A stretch of 64,000 nt of DNA from Ruixingdingia sedimenti (GCF_031432425.1 NZ_JAVKPH010000001.1:186001-250000), one strand, 5' to 3'. Counted from the stretch's first letter, positions 44,938 through 53,646 are shown. Notes: a model not told the origin generated them from the sequence alone. A program made the numbers and translations.

Positions 44938-45558
44938 ATGGCTGATACTCTCGAAGCCCCGCGGCTGACCGGCCCCAAGAACCCGGGCCTGACCCCGACG
45001 ATGCTGAACCACGCCGCCTGGGTGACGCATGACGTCGCGGCGACCTACGATTTCTACACCCGCATCATGGGGATGGAGATCGCCAGCACCGTCATCGACG
45101 ACAAGGTCCCGTCCACCGGCGACGACTTTCCGTATTTCCACATCTTCTTCAAGATGCAGGACGGGTCCACCTTCGCCTTCTTCGAATCGCCCGGCCTGCC
45201 GCCGCCGGCGAAATCGACCCATCCGGCCTATGACGTGTTCAACCACATCGCGCTGGAGGTGTCGTCGCCCGCCGAGGTGATGAAATGGCACGAATGGCTG
45301 ACCTCGAACGGCCTCGACGTGGTGGGGCCGACCGACCACAAGGGCATCATCCTGTCGATCTACTTCCACGACCCCAACGGCGTGCGCCTGGAAATCACCA
45401 CGCCGCTGGACAAGGACTGGAACAACCACACCGAACACGCGAAGGAAGACTTCCGCATGTGGGTGGAGGCCAAGGAAAAGGCCAAGGCCGAGGGCCGGGA
45501 TCTGGTCCAGGCGATGATCCAGCTGGCCCAGGACGTCCGCAAGCGGTACGAACACTGA
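44938..45558 (+). CDS. VOC (vicinal oxygen chelate) superfamily protein
   Basis: Metal-dependent enzyme of 206 residues with two beta-alpha-beta-beta-beta modules. Four likely metal ligands stand at glyoxalase-like positions: His25 (LNHAAWV), Glu83 (FFESPG), His103 (FNHIALEV) and Glu152 (RLEITTP). A His-Glu-His-Glu set fits glyoxalase I or an epimerase rather than an extradiol dioxygenase (His-His-Glu). A charged helical tail follows. ATG 44938 has GCGAGGAAA upstream. Head of the VOC-SDR-NTF2 group; a lone AGGACAG half-element lies 89 nt upstream. Confidence 0.85.
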   Translation: MADTLEAPRLTGPKNPGLTPTMLNHAAWVTHDVAATYDFYTRIMGMEIASTVIDDKVPSTGDDFPYFHIFFKMQDGSTFAFFESPGLPPPAKSTHPAYDVFNHIALEVSSPAEVMKWHEWLTSNGLDVVGPTDHKGIILSIYFHDPNGVRLEITTPLDKDWNNHTEHAKEDFRMWVEAKEKAKAEGRDLVQAMIQLAQDVRKRYEH

Positions 45559-45565
45559 TCTTCCA

Positions 45566-45593
45566 CGGCGCGGGCCCGCAGGGGCCCGCGCCG
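45566..45593 (+). terminator. Intercistronic hairpin after the VOC gene
   Basis: Perfect 12-bp stem (45566-45577 with 45582-45593), loop GCAG. No T tract. It may partly terminate the VOC transcript or stabilise it relative to the SDR. Confidence 0.55.
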
Positions 45594-45667
45594 CGGCCTT
45601 TCCGGCCCGCCCCCGGCAGACCTTCCGGCCCGGGCGGGCCTTTCCCTGAAAAACCCGGAGACTTTCC

Positions 45668-46474
45668 ATGAGTGACTGGCTTGGCATTTCCGGCCGCGTG
45701 GCCGTCGTGACCGGCGGCGGCGGCGGCATCGGCCGCGCGATCTGCCAGACCCTGGCCGAAGCGGGCGCGCGCGTCGCGGTGCTGGACCTCGATGCCGAGG
45801 GCGCGGCCGAAACCGTGCGCCTGGTGAAGGAAAACGGCGGCGAGGCCATGGCCGTCAGCGCCGACATCACCAGCGAGGCCAGCGTCACCACCGCCCGCGA
45901 CGCCATCGAGGCCGCGTTCGGCCCGGCGCAGATCCTGGTCAACAATGCGGCCCTGGTGCGCAACGGCGCGCTCAAGGACCTGTCGCTGGCCGACTGGAAC
46001 GCGGTGATCACCGTGAACCTGACCGGCTTCTTCGTCTGTAGCCAGGTGTTCGGGCGGCGGATGATGGAACAGGGCGGCGGCAGCATCGTGCACGTCTCCT
46101 CGGTCGCCGGCGTCGTGCCGCAGCCGACCTCGGGCGCCTATTCGGTGTCCAAGGCCGGGGTGATGATGCTGTCCAAGAACATCGCGATGGAATGGGGCCC
46201 CTCGGGCATCCGGTCCAACGTCGTCAGCCCGGCGATGGTGATGACGCCCATGTCCGCCGTGATCTACCGCGATCCCGCGGTCAAGGAACGGCGCGAGAAA
46301 TCGGTGCCCATGCGCCGCATCGGCCAGCCGCAGGACATCGCCGATGCGATCTGCTTCCTGGCCTCGGACCGTGCGACCTATATCTCGGGCCAGGAAATCA
46401 CCTGCGACGGCGGTTGGGGCACCACGCTTCTGGCCACCGTGCCGCGCCCCGGCTTCGACCAGCCGGCGAACTGA
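45668..46474 (+). CDS. SDR family oxidoreductase, seventh
   Basis: SDR of 268 residues: TGGGGGIGR (15-23), NNAAL, Ser in HVSSVAG and Tyr-Lys in YSVSK; GQEITCDGGWGTT at the end with a 14-residue tail. Starts after CCCGGAGAC. Probably cotranscribed with the NTF2-like gene 28 nt downstream. Confidence 0.9.
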   Translation: MSDWLGISGRVAVVTGGGGGIGRAICQTLAEAGARVAVLDLDAEGAAETVRLVKENGGEAMAVSADITSEASVTTARDAIEAAFGPAQILVNNAALVRNGALKDLSLADWNAVITVNLTGFFVCSQVFGRRMMEQGGGSIVHVSSVAGVVPQPTSGAYSVSKAGVMMLSKNIAMEWGPSGIRSNVVSPAMVMTPMSAVIYRDPAVKERREKSVPMRRIGQPQDIADAICFLASDRATYISGQEITCDGGWGTTLLATVPRPGFDQPAN

Positions 46475-46502
46475 CCCGACGACCGACAGCGAGGAACCAC
46501 AG

Positions 46503-47000
46503 ATGCCCAGACCCAAGTCCACCAAGACCATCGAGGAACGGCTCGACCAGATCGAGGACTATATCGAGATCATGCAGCTGCTGTGCGCCTACGGGCCGGC
46601 GGCGGATGCCACCAACTGGGATCTGATCACCAAGATCTGGGCCGAGGACAGCACCTATGAAATCGGCGGCATCGGCACGTTCGAGGGCCACGAGGGGCTG
46701 AAGCAGGCGTTCTACGGCGATTTCCACCAGGGCCTGATGCAGTCGGGTTCGGGCCATGTGTCGTCGATGCCGCATGTGGTGATCGACGGCGACCGCGCCT
46801 CGGCCACGCATCACGGCACGCTCTACAAGCAGATCGACGGCAAGTTCCCGGTGATCCGGCTGGTGGCCTCGCGGTGGGAACTGGAACGGCGCGACGGCGC
46901 CTGGGTGGTGATCAAGCGCACCAACGAGGTGCTGCAGGAAAACCCCCGCGCGCGCGACCTGCTGTCGCGCGTCTGCGAGGGCCCGGCCGCGTCGGCCTGA
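46503..47000 (+). CDS. SnoaL/NTF2-like protein, second
   Basis: A 165-residue SnoaL-like protein. The first helix is IEERLDQIEDYIEIMQLLCAYG, followed by TKIWAEDSTYEI and SSMPHVVIDGDRASA, the usual layout of small NTF2-fold enzymes or partner proteins. Function unknown. ATG 46503 has GAGGAACC. Pairs with the upstream SDR much as the NTF2-like protein at 28443 pairs with the SDR at 27659. A clear terminator follows. Confidence 0.78.
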   Translation: MPRPKSTKTIEERLDQIEDYIEIMQLLCAYGPAADATNWDLITKIWAEDSTYEIGGIGTFEGHEGLKQAFYGDFHQGLMQSGSGHVSSMPHVVIDGDRASATHHGTLYKQIDGKFPVIRLVASRWELERRDGAWVVIKRTNEVLQENPRARDLLSRVCEGPAASA

Positions 47001-47024
47001 ACCGGCGCCCCGACCTACCCCCCT

Positions 47025-47051
47025 GCCCCGGCTTTGCGGCCGGGGCTTTTT
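47025..47051 (+). terminator. Rho-independent terminator after the VOC-SDR-NTF2 group
   Basis: 8-bp stem GCCCCGGC (47025-47032) and GCCGGGGC (47039-47046), 6-nt loop, followed directly by five T (47047-47051). Starts 24 nt past the stop codon. Confidence 0.85.
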
Positions 47052-47140
47052 GCTGCATGGGCGTCGGGGCGAAGGCCCCGAGCCTGTGTCGCCTGCCCCT
47101 GATGGCACCGCTCATCCCGTTCGGGCAGCGATGACGTGAG

Positions 47141-47212
47141 AGACGGAGATGCCGGGAAACCCGGATAGGCCAGCGCCCGCCCCGTCCATGGCGAAGGCAC
47201 GCGCCTTCGCCA
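47141..47212. repeat. Dispersed palindromic repeat family, copy C (partial)
   Basis: The 389-nt gap 47001-47389 has the terminator above, this repeat and no gene. The copy keeps the left part of module 2 (GATGCCGGGAAACCCGGATA, then GGCCAGCGCCCGCCCC) and joins it straight to module 4 GGCGAAGGC-ACGC-GCCTTCGCC (47190-47211), missing the central hairpin found in copies A and B. Confidence 0.75.
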
Positions 47213-47389
47213 ACAGAGCGGGGGGCTGAAAGGCGATCCATCTCTGGCAGAGGTACATCCCGCATCGCTTCCGTCCGCGCGAACACCGCCCGCATCGGCG
47301 CCCCTGTCCGCCCCCGCCCCGGCGCGCGCCGTTGCCTCCGCCCCCGATCCGCGCCACGATGCGCCGCCCTGCCCCGACCGGACCGCCCC

Positions 47390-47716
47390 ATGATCGCCAT
47401 CGCCACCTATGCCGCCGCCGCACTTGCCGAAATCGCCGGCTGTTTCGCCGTCTGGGCCTGGTGGCGGGGCGGGGCCTCGGCCATGTGGCTGCTGCCGGGG
47501 ATGGCGTCGCTGGCGGCCTTCGGCTGGCTGCTCGCGCTCTCGCCCGCCGAATTCGCGGGCCGCGCCTATGCCGCCTATGGCGGGGTCTATGTCGCGGCCT
47601 CGCTGGTCTGGCTCTGGGCGGTCGAGGGCGCGCGGCCCGACCGCTGGGATCTTGCCGGCGCGGCTCTGGTCCTTGCCGGGGCCGGGGTCATCCTCTTTGC
47701 CCCGCGCGGGGCCTGA
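47390..47716 (+). CDS. YnfA/UPF0060 family membrane protein
   Basis: Small inner-membrane protein of 108 residues with four helices. ALAEIAGCFAVWAWWR in helix 1 and AYGGVYVAASLVWLWAVEG in helix 3 are the UPF0060 hallmarks. Related in size to SMR-type exporters; function not established. No obvious link to the catabolic genes. ATG 47390 follows GACCGGACCGCCCC with a poor ribosome site. Confidence 0.9.
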   Translation: MIAIATYAAAALAEIAGCFAVWAWWRGGASAMWLLPGMASLAAFGWLLALSPAEFAGRAYAAYGGVYVAASLVWLWAVEGARPDRWDLAGAALVLAGAGVILFAPRGA

Positions 47717-47728
47717 GCCGATTTTTTT
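47699..47728 (+). terminator. Terminator overlapping the end of the UPF0060 gene
   Basis: GCCCC-GCGC-GGGGC (47699-47712) hairpin spans the last codons, then after 9 nt a run of seven T (47722-47728). Confidence 0.6.
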
Positions 47729-47885
47729 CCACCGAATCCGGGACCTGTCCCTCGTGGAGGGGATGGGTTTTCACGCCCCGGCTGGCAGCTTGCAGACATA
47801 GACATGCGCATGGCGAAGCAGCGGCGAACTAATCTTGCGCAAGCAGGATCGCCGCCGCCCCGCCGCCTTCCCCGAGGAGCAGGAT

Positions 47886-48677
47886 GTGAGCGACAGCTGG
47901 ATCAGCAGCAGAACCGAGAATGGCGTGGGCGTCATCGCCCTCGACCGGCCAGAGGTGCTGAACGCCCTTTCCCCCGGCATGGTGACGGCCTTCAGCGCCG
48001 CGCTTCATGCCATGACCGAACCCGGCAGCGGCGTGCGCGCCCTTGTCGTCACCGGCGCGGGCCGGGCCTTCTGTTCGGGCGCGAGCCTGTCCGAGGGCGA
48101 CGGCAACGCCGTCACCACGACGCGCGCCCAAGGCGTGCTGCAACAGGTCTACCACCCGTTCCTGCGCGCGCTGCGCGACTGCCCCGTTCCGGTCGTCACC
48201 GCGGTGAACGGCCCCGCCGTCGGCGCGGGGATGAGCGTGGCGCTGATGGGCGACATCATCACCTGCGCGCGTTCCGCCTATTTCCTGCAGGCCTTCCGCC
48301 GCATCGGCCTCGTGCCCGACTGCGGGTCGAGCTGGCTTCTGCCCCGTCTGGTCGGTCAGGCGCGGGCGCGGGAACTGTCGCTTCTGGGCGAAAAGCTGTC
48401 GGCGGAAACCGCGCTGGAATGGGGTCTGGTGAACCGCGTCTATGACGACGCCACCTTCATGGACGACACCATGGCGCTGGCGCGGCAGCTTGCCGACGGG
48501 CCGGTGCGCGCGCTCGGCCGGATCCGGCGGCTTTACTGGCAAAGCCCGGTGAACGGGTTCGAGGACCAGCTGAACCTCGAGGACGAACTGCAATTCGCCG
48601 CGACCTTCGACCCCGAGGCCGCCGAAGGCGTCGCCGCCTTCCGCGAAAAGCGGCCCGCGGATTTCCGCAAGGTCTGA
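47886..48677 (+). CDS. Enoyl-CoA hydratase/isomerase (crotonase) family protein, first
   Basis: Crotonase-fold enzyme of 263 residues. The oxyanion-hole segments are AFCSGASLSEG and NGPAVGAGMSVAL. The two Glu of classical hydratases are not seen at their usual places; instead Asp occurs in GLVPDCGSSW, the position used by isomerase and PaaG-like members. The product could thus isomerise or hydrate an unusual enoyl-CoA. Start is GTG 47886 with GAGGAG upstream. First of a rightward operon with thiolase, DUF35, SDR and two acyl-CoA dehydrogenases. Confidence 0.88.
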   Translation: MSDSWISSRTENGVGVIALDRPEVLNALSPGMVTAFSAALHAMTEPGSGVRALVVTGAGRAFCSGASLSEGDGNAVTTTRAQGVLQQVYHPFLRALRDCPVPVVTAVNGPAVGAGMSVALMGDIITCARSAYFLQAFRRIGLVPDCGSSWLLPRLVGQARARELSLLGEKLSAETALEWGLVNRVYDDATFMDDTMALARQLADGPVRALGRIRRLYWQSPVNGFEDQLNLEDELQFAATFDPEAAEGVAAFREKRPADFRKV

Positions 48678-48703
48678 CGCGGCACCCAACCCTGGAGAAC
48701 GAT

Positions 48704-49876
48704 GTGAGCATCAACGGAAAGGCGTATATCGTCGGCGCCTATGAACATCCCACGCGCAAGGCGGTGGGCTATACCCTGCCGCAACTGCATGCGGAAATGT
48801 GCGCGGGCGCGCTGGCGGACGCCGGGCTGACGATGGCCGATGTCGACGGGTTCTTCTGCGCGTCCGACGCGCCGGGGCTCGGCGGGATGAACATGGCGGA
48901 ATATCTGGGGCTGTCGAAGCTGGCCTATGTCGACAACACCGATACCGGCGGGTCGTCCTATGTGCTGGCGGTGGACCATGCCGCGCAGGCCATCGCGGCC
49001 GGCAAGTGCAAGGTGGCGCTGATCACGCTGGCCGGCATGCCGCGCGTGGGCGTGCACCCCAAGGGCGAGGGGGCGTTCTTCGACGACCCCGTCACCCCGG
49101 ACGTGCCCTATGAACTGCCCTACCGGCACACGATCGCCAATATCTACGCCATGTGCGCGCGCCGCCACATGCATGAATTCGGCACCACCAGCGAACAGCT
49201 GGCCTGGGTCAAGGTCGCGGCCTCGCACCACGCGCAGCACAATCCGCAGGCGATGCTGCGCGATGTGGTGACGGTCGAGGATGTGGTGAATTCGCCCATG
49301 ATCGCCGATCCGCTGCACCGGCTGGACTGCTGCGTGATCTCGGACGGCGGCGGTGCGCTGGTGGTGGTGGCGCCGGAAATCGCCCGCAGCCTGAAACGCC
49401 CGCTGATCAAGGTGCGCGGCGGCGGCACGGCGATCAAGCACATGAACGGCGGCAAGCACGACATGACCTTTTCGGGCGGCGTCTGGTCGGGCCCGCGCGC
49501 ATTCGCCGAGGCGGGCGTGACGCCGAACGACATCAAATATGTCTCGATCTACGACAGCTTCACCATCACCGTGCTGATGACGCTGGAGGATCTGGGCTTT
49601 TGCGAAAAGGGCAAGGGCGGGGCCTTCGTTGCCGACGGCAACCTGATTTCGGGCGTGGGCCGGCTGCCCTTCAACACCGATGGCGGGGGCCTGTGTTCCA
49701 ACCACCCCGGCAACCGCGGCGGCATGACCAAGGTGATCGAGGCCGTGCGCCAGTTGCGCGGCGAGGCGCATCCGGCGGTGCAGGTGAAGAACTGCGATCT
49801 GGCGCTGGCCCATGGCACGGGCGGCTATCTGGGCACCCGGCACGGGTCGGCCACGCTCATTCTGGAAAGGGTCTGA
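48704..49876 (+). CDS. Thiolase-fold protein without the nucleophilic Cys (Ltp2/SCP-x-like, possible retro-aldolase)
   Basis: A 390-residue thiolase homologue. Aligned to the thiolase at 16770 (NACSTGS), it reads NTDTGGS, so Asp80 stands where the nucleophilic Cys should be. C-terminal NTDGGGLCSNHPGNRGG replaces the usual GHPIGATG. In steroid catabolism Ltp2, a Cys-lacking SCP-x homologue, works as a retro-aldolase with a DUF35 partner; the next gene here is exactly such a DUF35 protein. I infer an aldol cleavage of a 3-hydroxyacyl-CoA. Start GTG 48704 with CTGGAG upstream. Confidence 0.85.
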   Translation: MSINGKAYIVGAYEHPTRKAVGYTLPQLHAEMCAGALADAGLTMADVDGFFCASDAPGLGGMNMAEYLGLSKLAYVDNTDTGGSSYVLAVDHAAQAIAAGKCKVALITLAGMPRVGVHPKGEGAFFDDPVTPDVPYELPYRHTIANIYAMCARRHMHEFGTTSEQLAWVKVAASHHAQHNPQAMLRDVVTVEDVVNSPMIADPLHRLDCCVISDGGGALVVVAPEIARSLKRPLIKVRGGGTAIKHMNGGKHDMTFSGGVWSGPRAFAEAGVTPNDIKYVSIYDSFTITVLMTLEDLGFCEKGKGGAFVADGNLISGVGRLPFNTDGGGLCSNHPGNRGGMTKVIEAVRQLRGEAHPAVQVKNCDLALAHGTGGYLGTRHGSATLILERV

Positions 49877-49879
49877 ACC

Positions 49880-50248
49880 ATGACCATCACCCCCGAACGC
49901 GACAGCGCGCCCTTCTGGCAGTCCACCTCCGGCAAGCTGTTGATCCAGAACTGCATATCCTGCGGCGAGAATTTCCACTATCCGCGCACCATCTGCCCGT
50001 TCTGCGCGGGCAGCGCGCTGGCCTGGGTGGAATGTTCCGGCCGCGGGCGGATCTATACATATTCCGTCACCCGCCGGGGCGAACCCTATGCCATCGCCTT
50101 CGTCACGCTGGACGAGGGCCCGCGGCTGATGACGAACATCGTCGATTGCGACTTCGACAGGCTCGCCATCGACGACCCCGTGGAGGTCGTCTTTCACGAC
50201 ATCGACGGCACCGCCACGCCCATGTTCAGGCCCGCGGCCCGGGGCTGA
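49880..50248 (+). CDS. DUF35 (OB-fold with zinc ribbon) partner protein
   Basis: A 122-residue acyl-CoA-associated protein: rubredoxin-like zinc ribbon with Cys25, Cys28, Cys39 and Cys42 (CISC...CPFC), then an OB fold (GRGRIYTYSVTRRGEPYAIAFVTLDEGP). Such proteins are obligate partners of SCP-x-type thiolases and of the Ltp2-type aldolase. It starts 3 nt after the thiolase-like gene, consistent with a heteromeric complex. Confidence 0.92.
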   Translation: MTITPERDSAPFWQSTSGKLLIQNCISCGENFHYPRTICPFCAGSALAWVECSGRGRIYTYSVTRRGEPYAIAFVTLDEGPRLMTNIVDCDFDRLAIDDPVEVVFHDIDGTATPMFRPAARG

Positions 50249-50280
50249 GGCGCCAACACACTGACAGCAAGGAGAAAACG

Positions 50281-51192
50281 ATGACACTCAGGCTCGACGG
50301 CAGGGTCGCCGTCATCACCGGCGCGGGTGCCGGTCTGGGGCGGCAGCATGCGCTGCTGCTGGCGAAACAGGGCGCCAAGATCGTGGTCAACGATCTGGGC
50401 GGCAGCGTCAACGGCGTCGGCGGCGACCATGCCGCGGCCGACAAGGTGGTGGCCGAGATCAAGGCCATGGGCGGCGAGGCCGTGCCGAACTACGACAGCG
50501 TGACCAGTGCCGAGGGCGGCGCGAACATCATCAAGACCGCCGTCGACGCCTTCGGCAAGGTCGACATCCTTGTCGCGAACGCGGGCATCCTGCGCGACAA
50601 ATCCTTCGCCAAGGTGGAACTGAGCGATTTCGAGGCGGTGTTCAACGTCCATTACTGGGGCACCGTCCACACCGCCCGCGCGGCGTGGAAGCTGATGAAC
50701 GAACAGCAATACGGCCGGATGATCTTCACCACCTCGGTGGCGGGCACTTCGGGCAACTTCGGCCAGACCGCCTATGGTTCGGCCAAGGAAGGGATGCTGG
50801 GCCTGATGCGGGTGCTGGCGATCGAAGGGCGCAAGAACAACGTCCTGATCAACGCCATCTCGCCCGGCGCGCTGACGCGGATGACCGACAACCTCGGCAT
50901 GGACGACGACTTCATGAAGAAGCTCGACCCCGGGCTGGTGTCGCCGGCGGTGGCGTGGCTGGCCAGCGAACGCTGCGACGTGACGGCGAATGTCATCACC
51001 GCCGCGGCGGGCGGATTCGGCCGGGTGCACTACTTCGAAACCAGGGGCGTGCAGTTCGACTACACCAAGCCCGTCACGGTCGAGATGTTCGACGAGGCCT
51101 TCGCGCGCATCGCCGACCTGACCACCGCCGACCCGACCACCGCGGGCACCGAGGGCAAGATGCAGGAGCGTCTGGACACGCTCGGCAAGTAA
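50281..51192 (+). CDS. SDR, MFE-2-type (3R)-hydroxyacyl-CoA dehydrogenase-like, eighth
   Basis: SDR of 303 residues similar to the dehydrogenase domain of peroxisomal multifunctional enzyme 2. TGAGAGLGRQHALLLAKQGA with VVNDLGGSVNGVG (the MFE-2 loop) near 12-50, ANAGIL, Ser in TTSVAG and Tyr-Lys in YGSAK. The C-terminal 60 residues (YTKPVTVEMFDEAFARIADL) are extra to simple FabG enzymes. It would oxidise a 3-hydroxyacyl-CoA. ATG 50281 has AAGGAGAAA. Confidence 0.9.
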   Translation: MTLRLDGRVAVITGAGAGLGRQHALLLAKQGAKIVVNDLGGSVNGVGGDHAAADKVVAEIKAMGGEAVPNYDSVTSAEGGANIIKTAVDAFGKVDILVANAGILRDKSFAKVELSDFEAVFNVHYWGTVHTARAAWKLMNEQQYGRMIFTTSVAGTSGNFGQTAYGSAKEGMLGLMRVLAIEGRKNNVLINAISPGALTRMTDNLGMDDDFMKKLDPGLVSPAVAWLASERCDVTANVITAAAGGFGRVHYFETRGVQFDYTKPVTVEMFDEAFARIADLTTADPTTAGTEGKMQERLDTLGK

Positions 51193-51249
51193 GCCGCCCG
51201 CCCGCGCGGCCCGATGCGGCCGCGCGGGCCCTTTCCGAAAGGCCCCCGC

Positions 51250-52452
51250 ATGGACCTGAACCTCAGCCCCGAGGACATCGCCTTCCGCCACGAGGTCCGC
51301 GCCTGGCTGCGCGCGAACCTGCCCGCGGACATCACCGACACCGCCCGCCGCCTGTGGCACATCGACCCCGCGTCGATGCAGCGGCTGCAACGCATCCTGC
51401 ATGCCAGGGGATGGGGCGCGCCGTCATGGCCCAGGGAATACGGCGGCACCGGCTGGACCGCGGTGCAGCGGTATATCTTCGATGAAGAATACTGCATGGC
51501 CGACGGCCCCCTGCCGCTGATGGGCGGCCAGGGTATCCCGATGGTGGGGCCGGTGATCTACACCTATGGCACGCCGGAACAGAAGGCGCGCATCCTGCCG
51601 CGCATCCTGTCGGGCGAGGATTACTGGGCGCAGGGCTTTTCCGAACCGGGGTCGGGGTCCGATCTTGCCAGCCTGCGCACCCGGGCCGACCGCGACGGCG
51701 ACGGCTGGGTCATCAACGGGCAGAAGATCTGGACCAGCCTCGCGCATCATTCCAACATGATCTACATGCTGGCGCGCACCGACCAGACGGTGAAACCGCA
51801 GCGGGGGATTTCCTTCTTCGTGCTGCCGCTGGACACGCCGGGCATCACCGTGCGCCCGATCATCTCCATCGACCGCGCCCACAGCCTGAACGAGACCTTT
51901 TTCGACAACGTGCGCGTGCCCGCCGATGCGCTGGTGGGCGAACCCGGCATGGGCTGGACCTATGCCAAGTTCCTTCTGGGCCACGAACGTTTTTCCATCG
52001 CGGAAATCGCCCGCACCAAGCGCCGCCTGCAACGGCTGCGCCAGATCGCGGCCGAAATCCCCCTGCCCGGCGGCGGCACGCTGGCCGAGGACGCGCGGTT
52101 CCGCGACCGCGTGGCGGGGCTGGAGATCGAGATGGTGACGGTCGAGCGCATGGGCCTGCGCGTCGCCTGGGAAATGGACCAGGGCGAGGACAACATGCTG
52201 TCCGCCTCGATCCTCAAGCTCAAGGGCACGCATCTGTTGCAGGCGGTGCTGGAGGAAACGATCGAGGCGATGGGGATGGCGGGCCTTGCCTACGACCCGC
52301 GCCCCGATGGCGCGCAGGTCAGCCCCCCCGCCCCCGACATCGCGCAGGGCAAGATGGAACAGTTCCTGTTCCTGCGCGCGGCCACGATCTACGGCGGCTC
52401 GTCCGAGACGCAGAAGAACATCCTGTCCAAGCTCATCTGGGCCGGCGCCTGA
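51250..52452 (+). CDS. Acyl-CoA dehydrogenase subunit, FadE-type (pair 1, with 52464)
   Basis: FAD-dependent enzyme of 400 residues. N-terminal FRHEVRAWLRANLP, flavin region QGFSEPGSGSDLASLRT, and C-terminal ATIYGGSSETQKNILSKLIW. At the place of the MCAD catalytic Glu (YEGT) it has YGGS, which is usual in one subunit of alpha2beta2 acyl-CoA dehydrogenases such as ChsE1-ChsE2. The next gene, 11 nt downstream, is the matching shorter type, so I infer a heteromer acting on a branched or ring-bearing acyl-CoA. ATG 51250 follows GAAAGG. Confidence 0.9.
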   Translation: MDLNLSPEDIAFRHEVRAWLRANLPADITDTARRLWHIDPASMQRLQRILHARGWGAPSWPREYGGTGWTAVQRYIFDEEYCMADGPLPLMGGQGIPMVGPVIYTYGTPEQKARILPRILSGEDYWAQGFSEPGSGSDLASLRTRADRDGDGWVINGQKIWTSLAHHSNMIYMLARTDQTVKPQRGISFFVLPLDTPGITVRPIISIDRAHSLNETFFDNVRVPADALVGEPGMGWTYAKFLLGHERFSIAEIARTKRRLQRLRQIAAEIPLPGGGTLAEDARFRDRVAGLEIEMVTVERMGLRVAWEMDQGEDNMLSASILKLKGTHLLQAVLEETIEAMGMAGLAYDPRPDGAQVSPPAPDIAQGKMEQFLFLRAATIYGGSSETQKNILSKLIWAGA

Positions 52453-52463
52453 AGGGGAATGTG

Positions 52464-53585
52464 ATGGATTTCAGACCGACCGAGGAACAGGCGATCCTGA
52501 AGGACAGCGTGGCGGGCTGGCTGCGGCGCAGCTACGGGTTCGAGGCATGGCGCAAGCTGGCCGCCGAACGCCCGCCGTTTTCGCCCGCCAACTGGGCGAG
52601 CTTTGCCGACATGGGCTGGCTTGGCCTGACCATCCCCGAGGACATGGGCGGCATCGGCCAGGGGCAGCTGGAACGGATGCTGCTGGCAGAGGCGTTCGGC
52701 GCCCATCTGGTGATGGAACCCTACCTCTCCACCGCCGTTCTGGGGGCCGAACTGATCGCCCGCGCCGGATCGCCGGCGCAGCAGGAGGCGCTGTTGCCCC
52801 GCATCGCGGCGGGCGATTTGCGGCTGGCCTTCGCCCATGCCGAAACCGGCAGCCGCTTTGCGCTCGACGCGCCGCAGGTGCGGGCGGCGGCGGCGGGCGG
52901 CGGGCATATGATCACGGGCCGCAAGATCGTGGTCTGGGATGCGGGCACGGCCGATCTGCTGGTGGTTCTGGCGCAGGACGGGGGGCAGGACGGCGCGCAG
53001 GTCGCAGCCTTCCTCGTCGATCCCGCGGGCCCCGGCGTGGCGATGCAGACCTATGCCACCGTCGACGACCGGCAGGCCGCCGACATCGCCTTCACCAACG
53101 CCCCCGCCGAACGGTTGGGCGCCGGCGGGCTGGCGGCGATAGAGGCGGCGGCGGATTCCGGCGTGCTGTGGCTGTGCGCCGAAGGCATCGGGGCGATGGC
53201 GGCGCTGATCGACCAGACGCTGGATTATGTGAAGGTCCGCAAGCAGTTCGGCCAGCCCATCGGGGATTTCCAGGTGATCCAGCACCGGGTGGTGGACCTG
53301 CGCGTGGCGCTGGAAGGCGCACGGGCGATCACGCTCTACGCCTCTGCCCTGCCGCCCGAGGATGGCGACGAACGCCGCCGGGCGGTGTCGGCGGCCAAGG
53401 TGCAGGTGGGCCGCGCGGCGCGGCTGATCGGGCGCGATGCGGTGCAGCTGCATGGCGGGATGGGGATGACCGACCAGCTGGCGATCGGCCATTACTTCAA
53501 GCGGCTTCTGGTGGTGGAAACCCTTCTGGGCGACATCGCCCACCATCAGGCGCGCTTCGCCGCCCTGCCGACCGAACTCGTCTGA
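52464..53585 (+). CDS. Acyl-CoA dehydrogenase subunit (pair 1, partner of 51250)
   Basis: A 373-residue acyl-CoA dehydrogenase homologue: MDFRPTEEQAILKDSVAGWL at the N-terminus, weakly conserved flavin-binding middle, and VQLHGGMGMTDQLAIGHYFKR at the end. The middle lacks the GSGSD-type flavin loop of its neighbour (AETGSRFALD), consistent with a structural or cofactor-sharing subunit. A GTG one codon before ATG 52464 is too close to the GAAGGGG ribosome site. Last gene of the 47.9-53.6 kb operon. Confidence 0.88.
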   Translation: MDFRPTEEQAILKDSVAGWLRRSYGFEAWRKLAAERPPFSPANWASFADMGWLGLTIPEDMGGIGQGQLERMLLAEAFGAHLVMEPYLSTAVLGAELIARAGSPAQQEALLPRIAAGDLRLAFAHAETGSRFALDAPQVRAAAAGGGHMITGRKIVVWDAGTADLLVVLAQDGGQDGAQVAAFLVDPAGPGVAMQTYATVDDRQAADIAFTNAPAERLGAGGLAAIEAAADSGVLWLCAEGIGAMAALIDQTLDYVKVRKQFGQPIGDFQVIQHRVVDLRVALEGARAITLYASALPPEDGDERRRAVSAAKVQVGRAARLIGRDAVQLHGGMGMTDQLAIGHYFKRLLVVETLLGDIAHHQARFAALPTELV

Positions 53586-53605
53586 CCCCACGGCGCCTTG
53601 GCGCC

Positions 53606-53642
53606 CGGCACAGGGCGGGGGTCGATCCCCCGCCCCGTGCCG
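53606..53642. terminator. Hairpin between convergent genes
   Basis: 16-bp stem with one mismatch and a 5-nt loop (53606-53621 with 53627-53642), 20 nt past the dehydrogenase stop and just before the end of the leftward flavoprotein gene. No T tract; likely a shared bidirectional terminator. Confidence 0.6.
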
Positions 53643-53646
53643 TTCA

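Noticed and set aside
44938..45558. VOC protein as an extradiol ring-cleavage dioxygenase
   Set aside because: The likely metal ligands are His-Glu-His-Glu as in glyoxalase I and epimerases, not the His-His-Glu triad.
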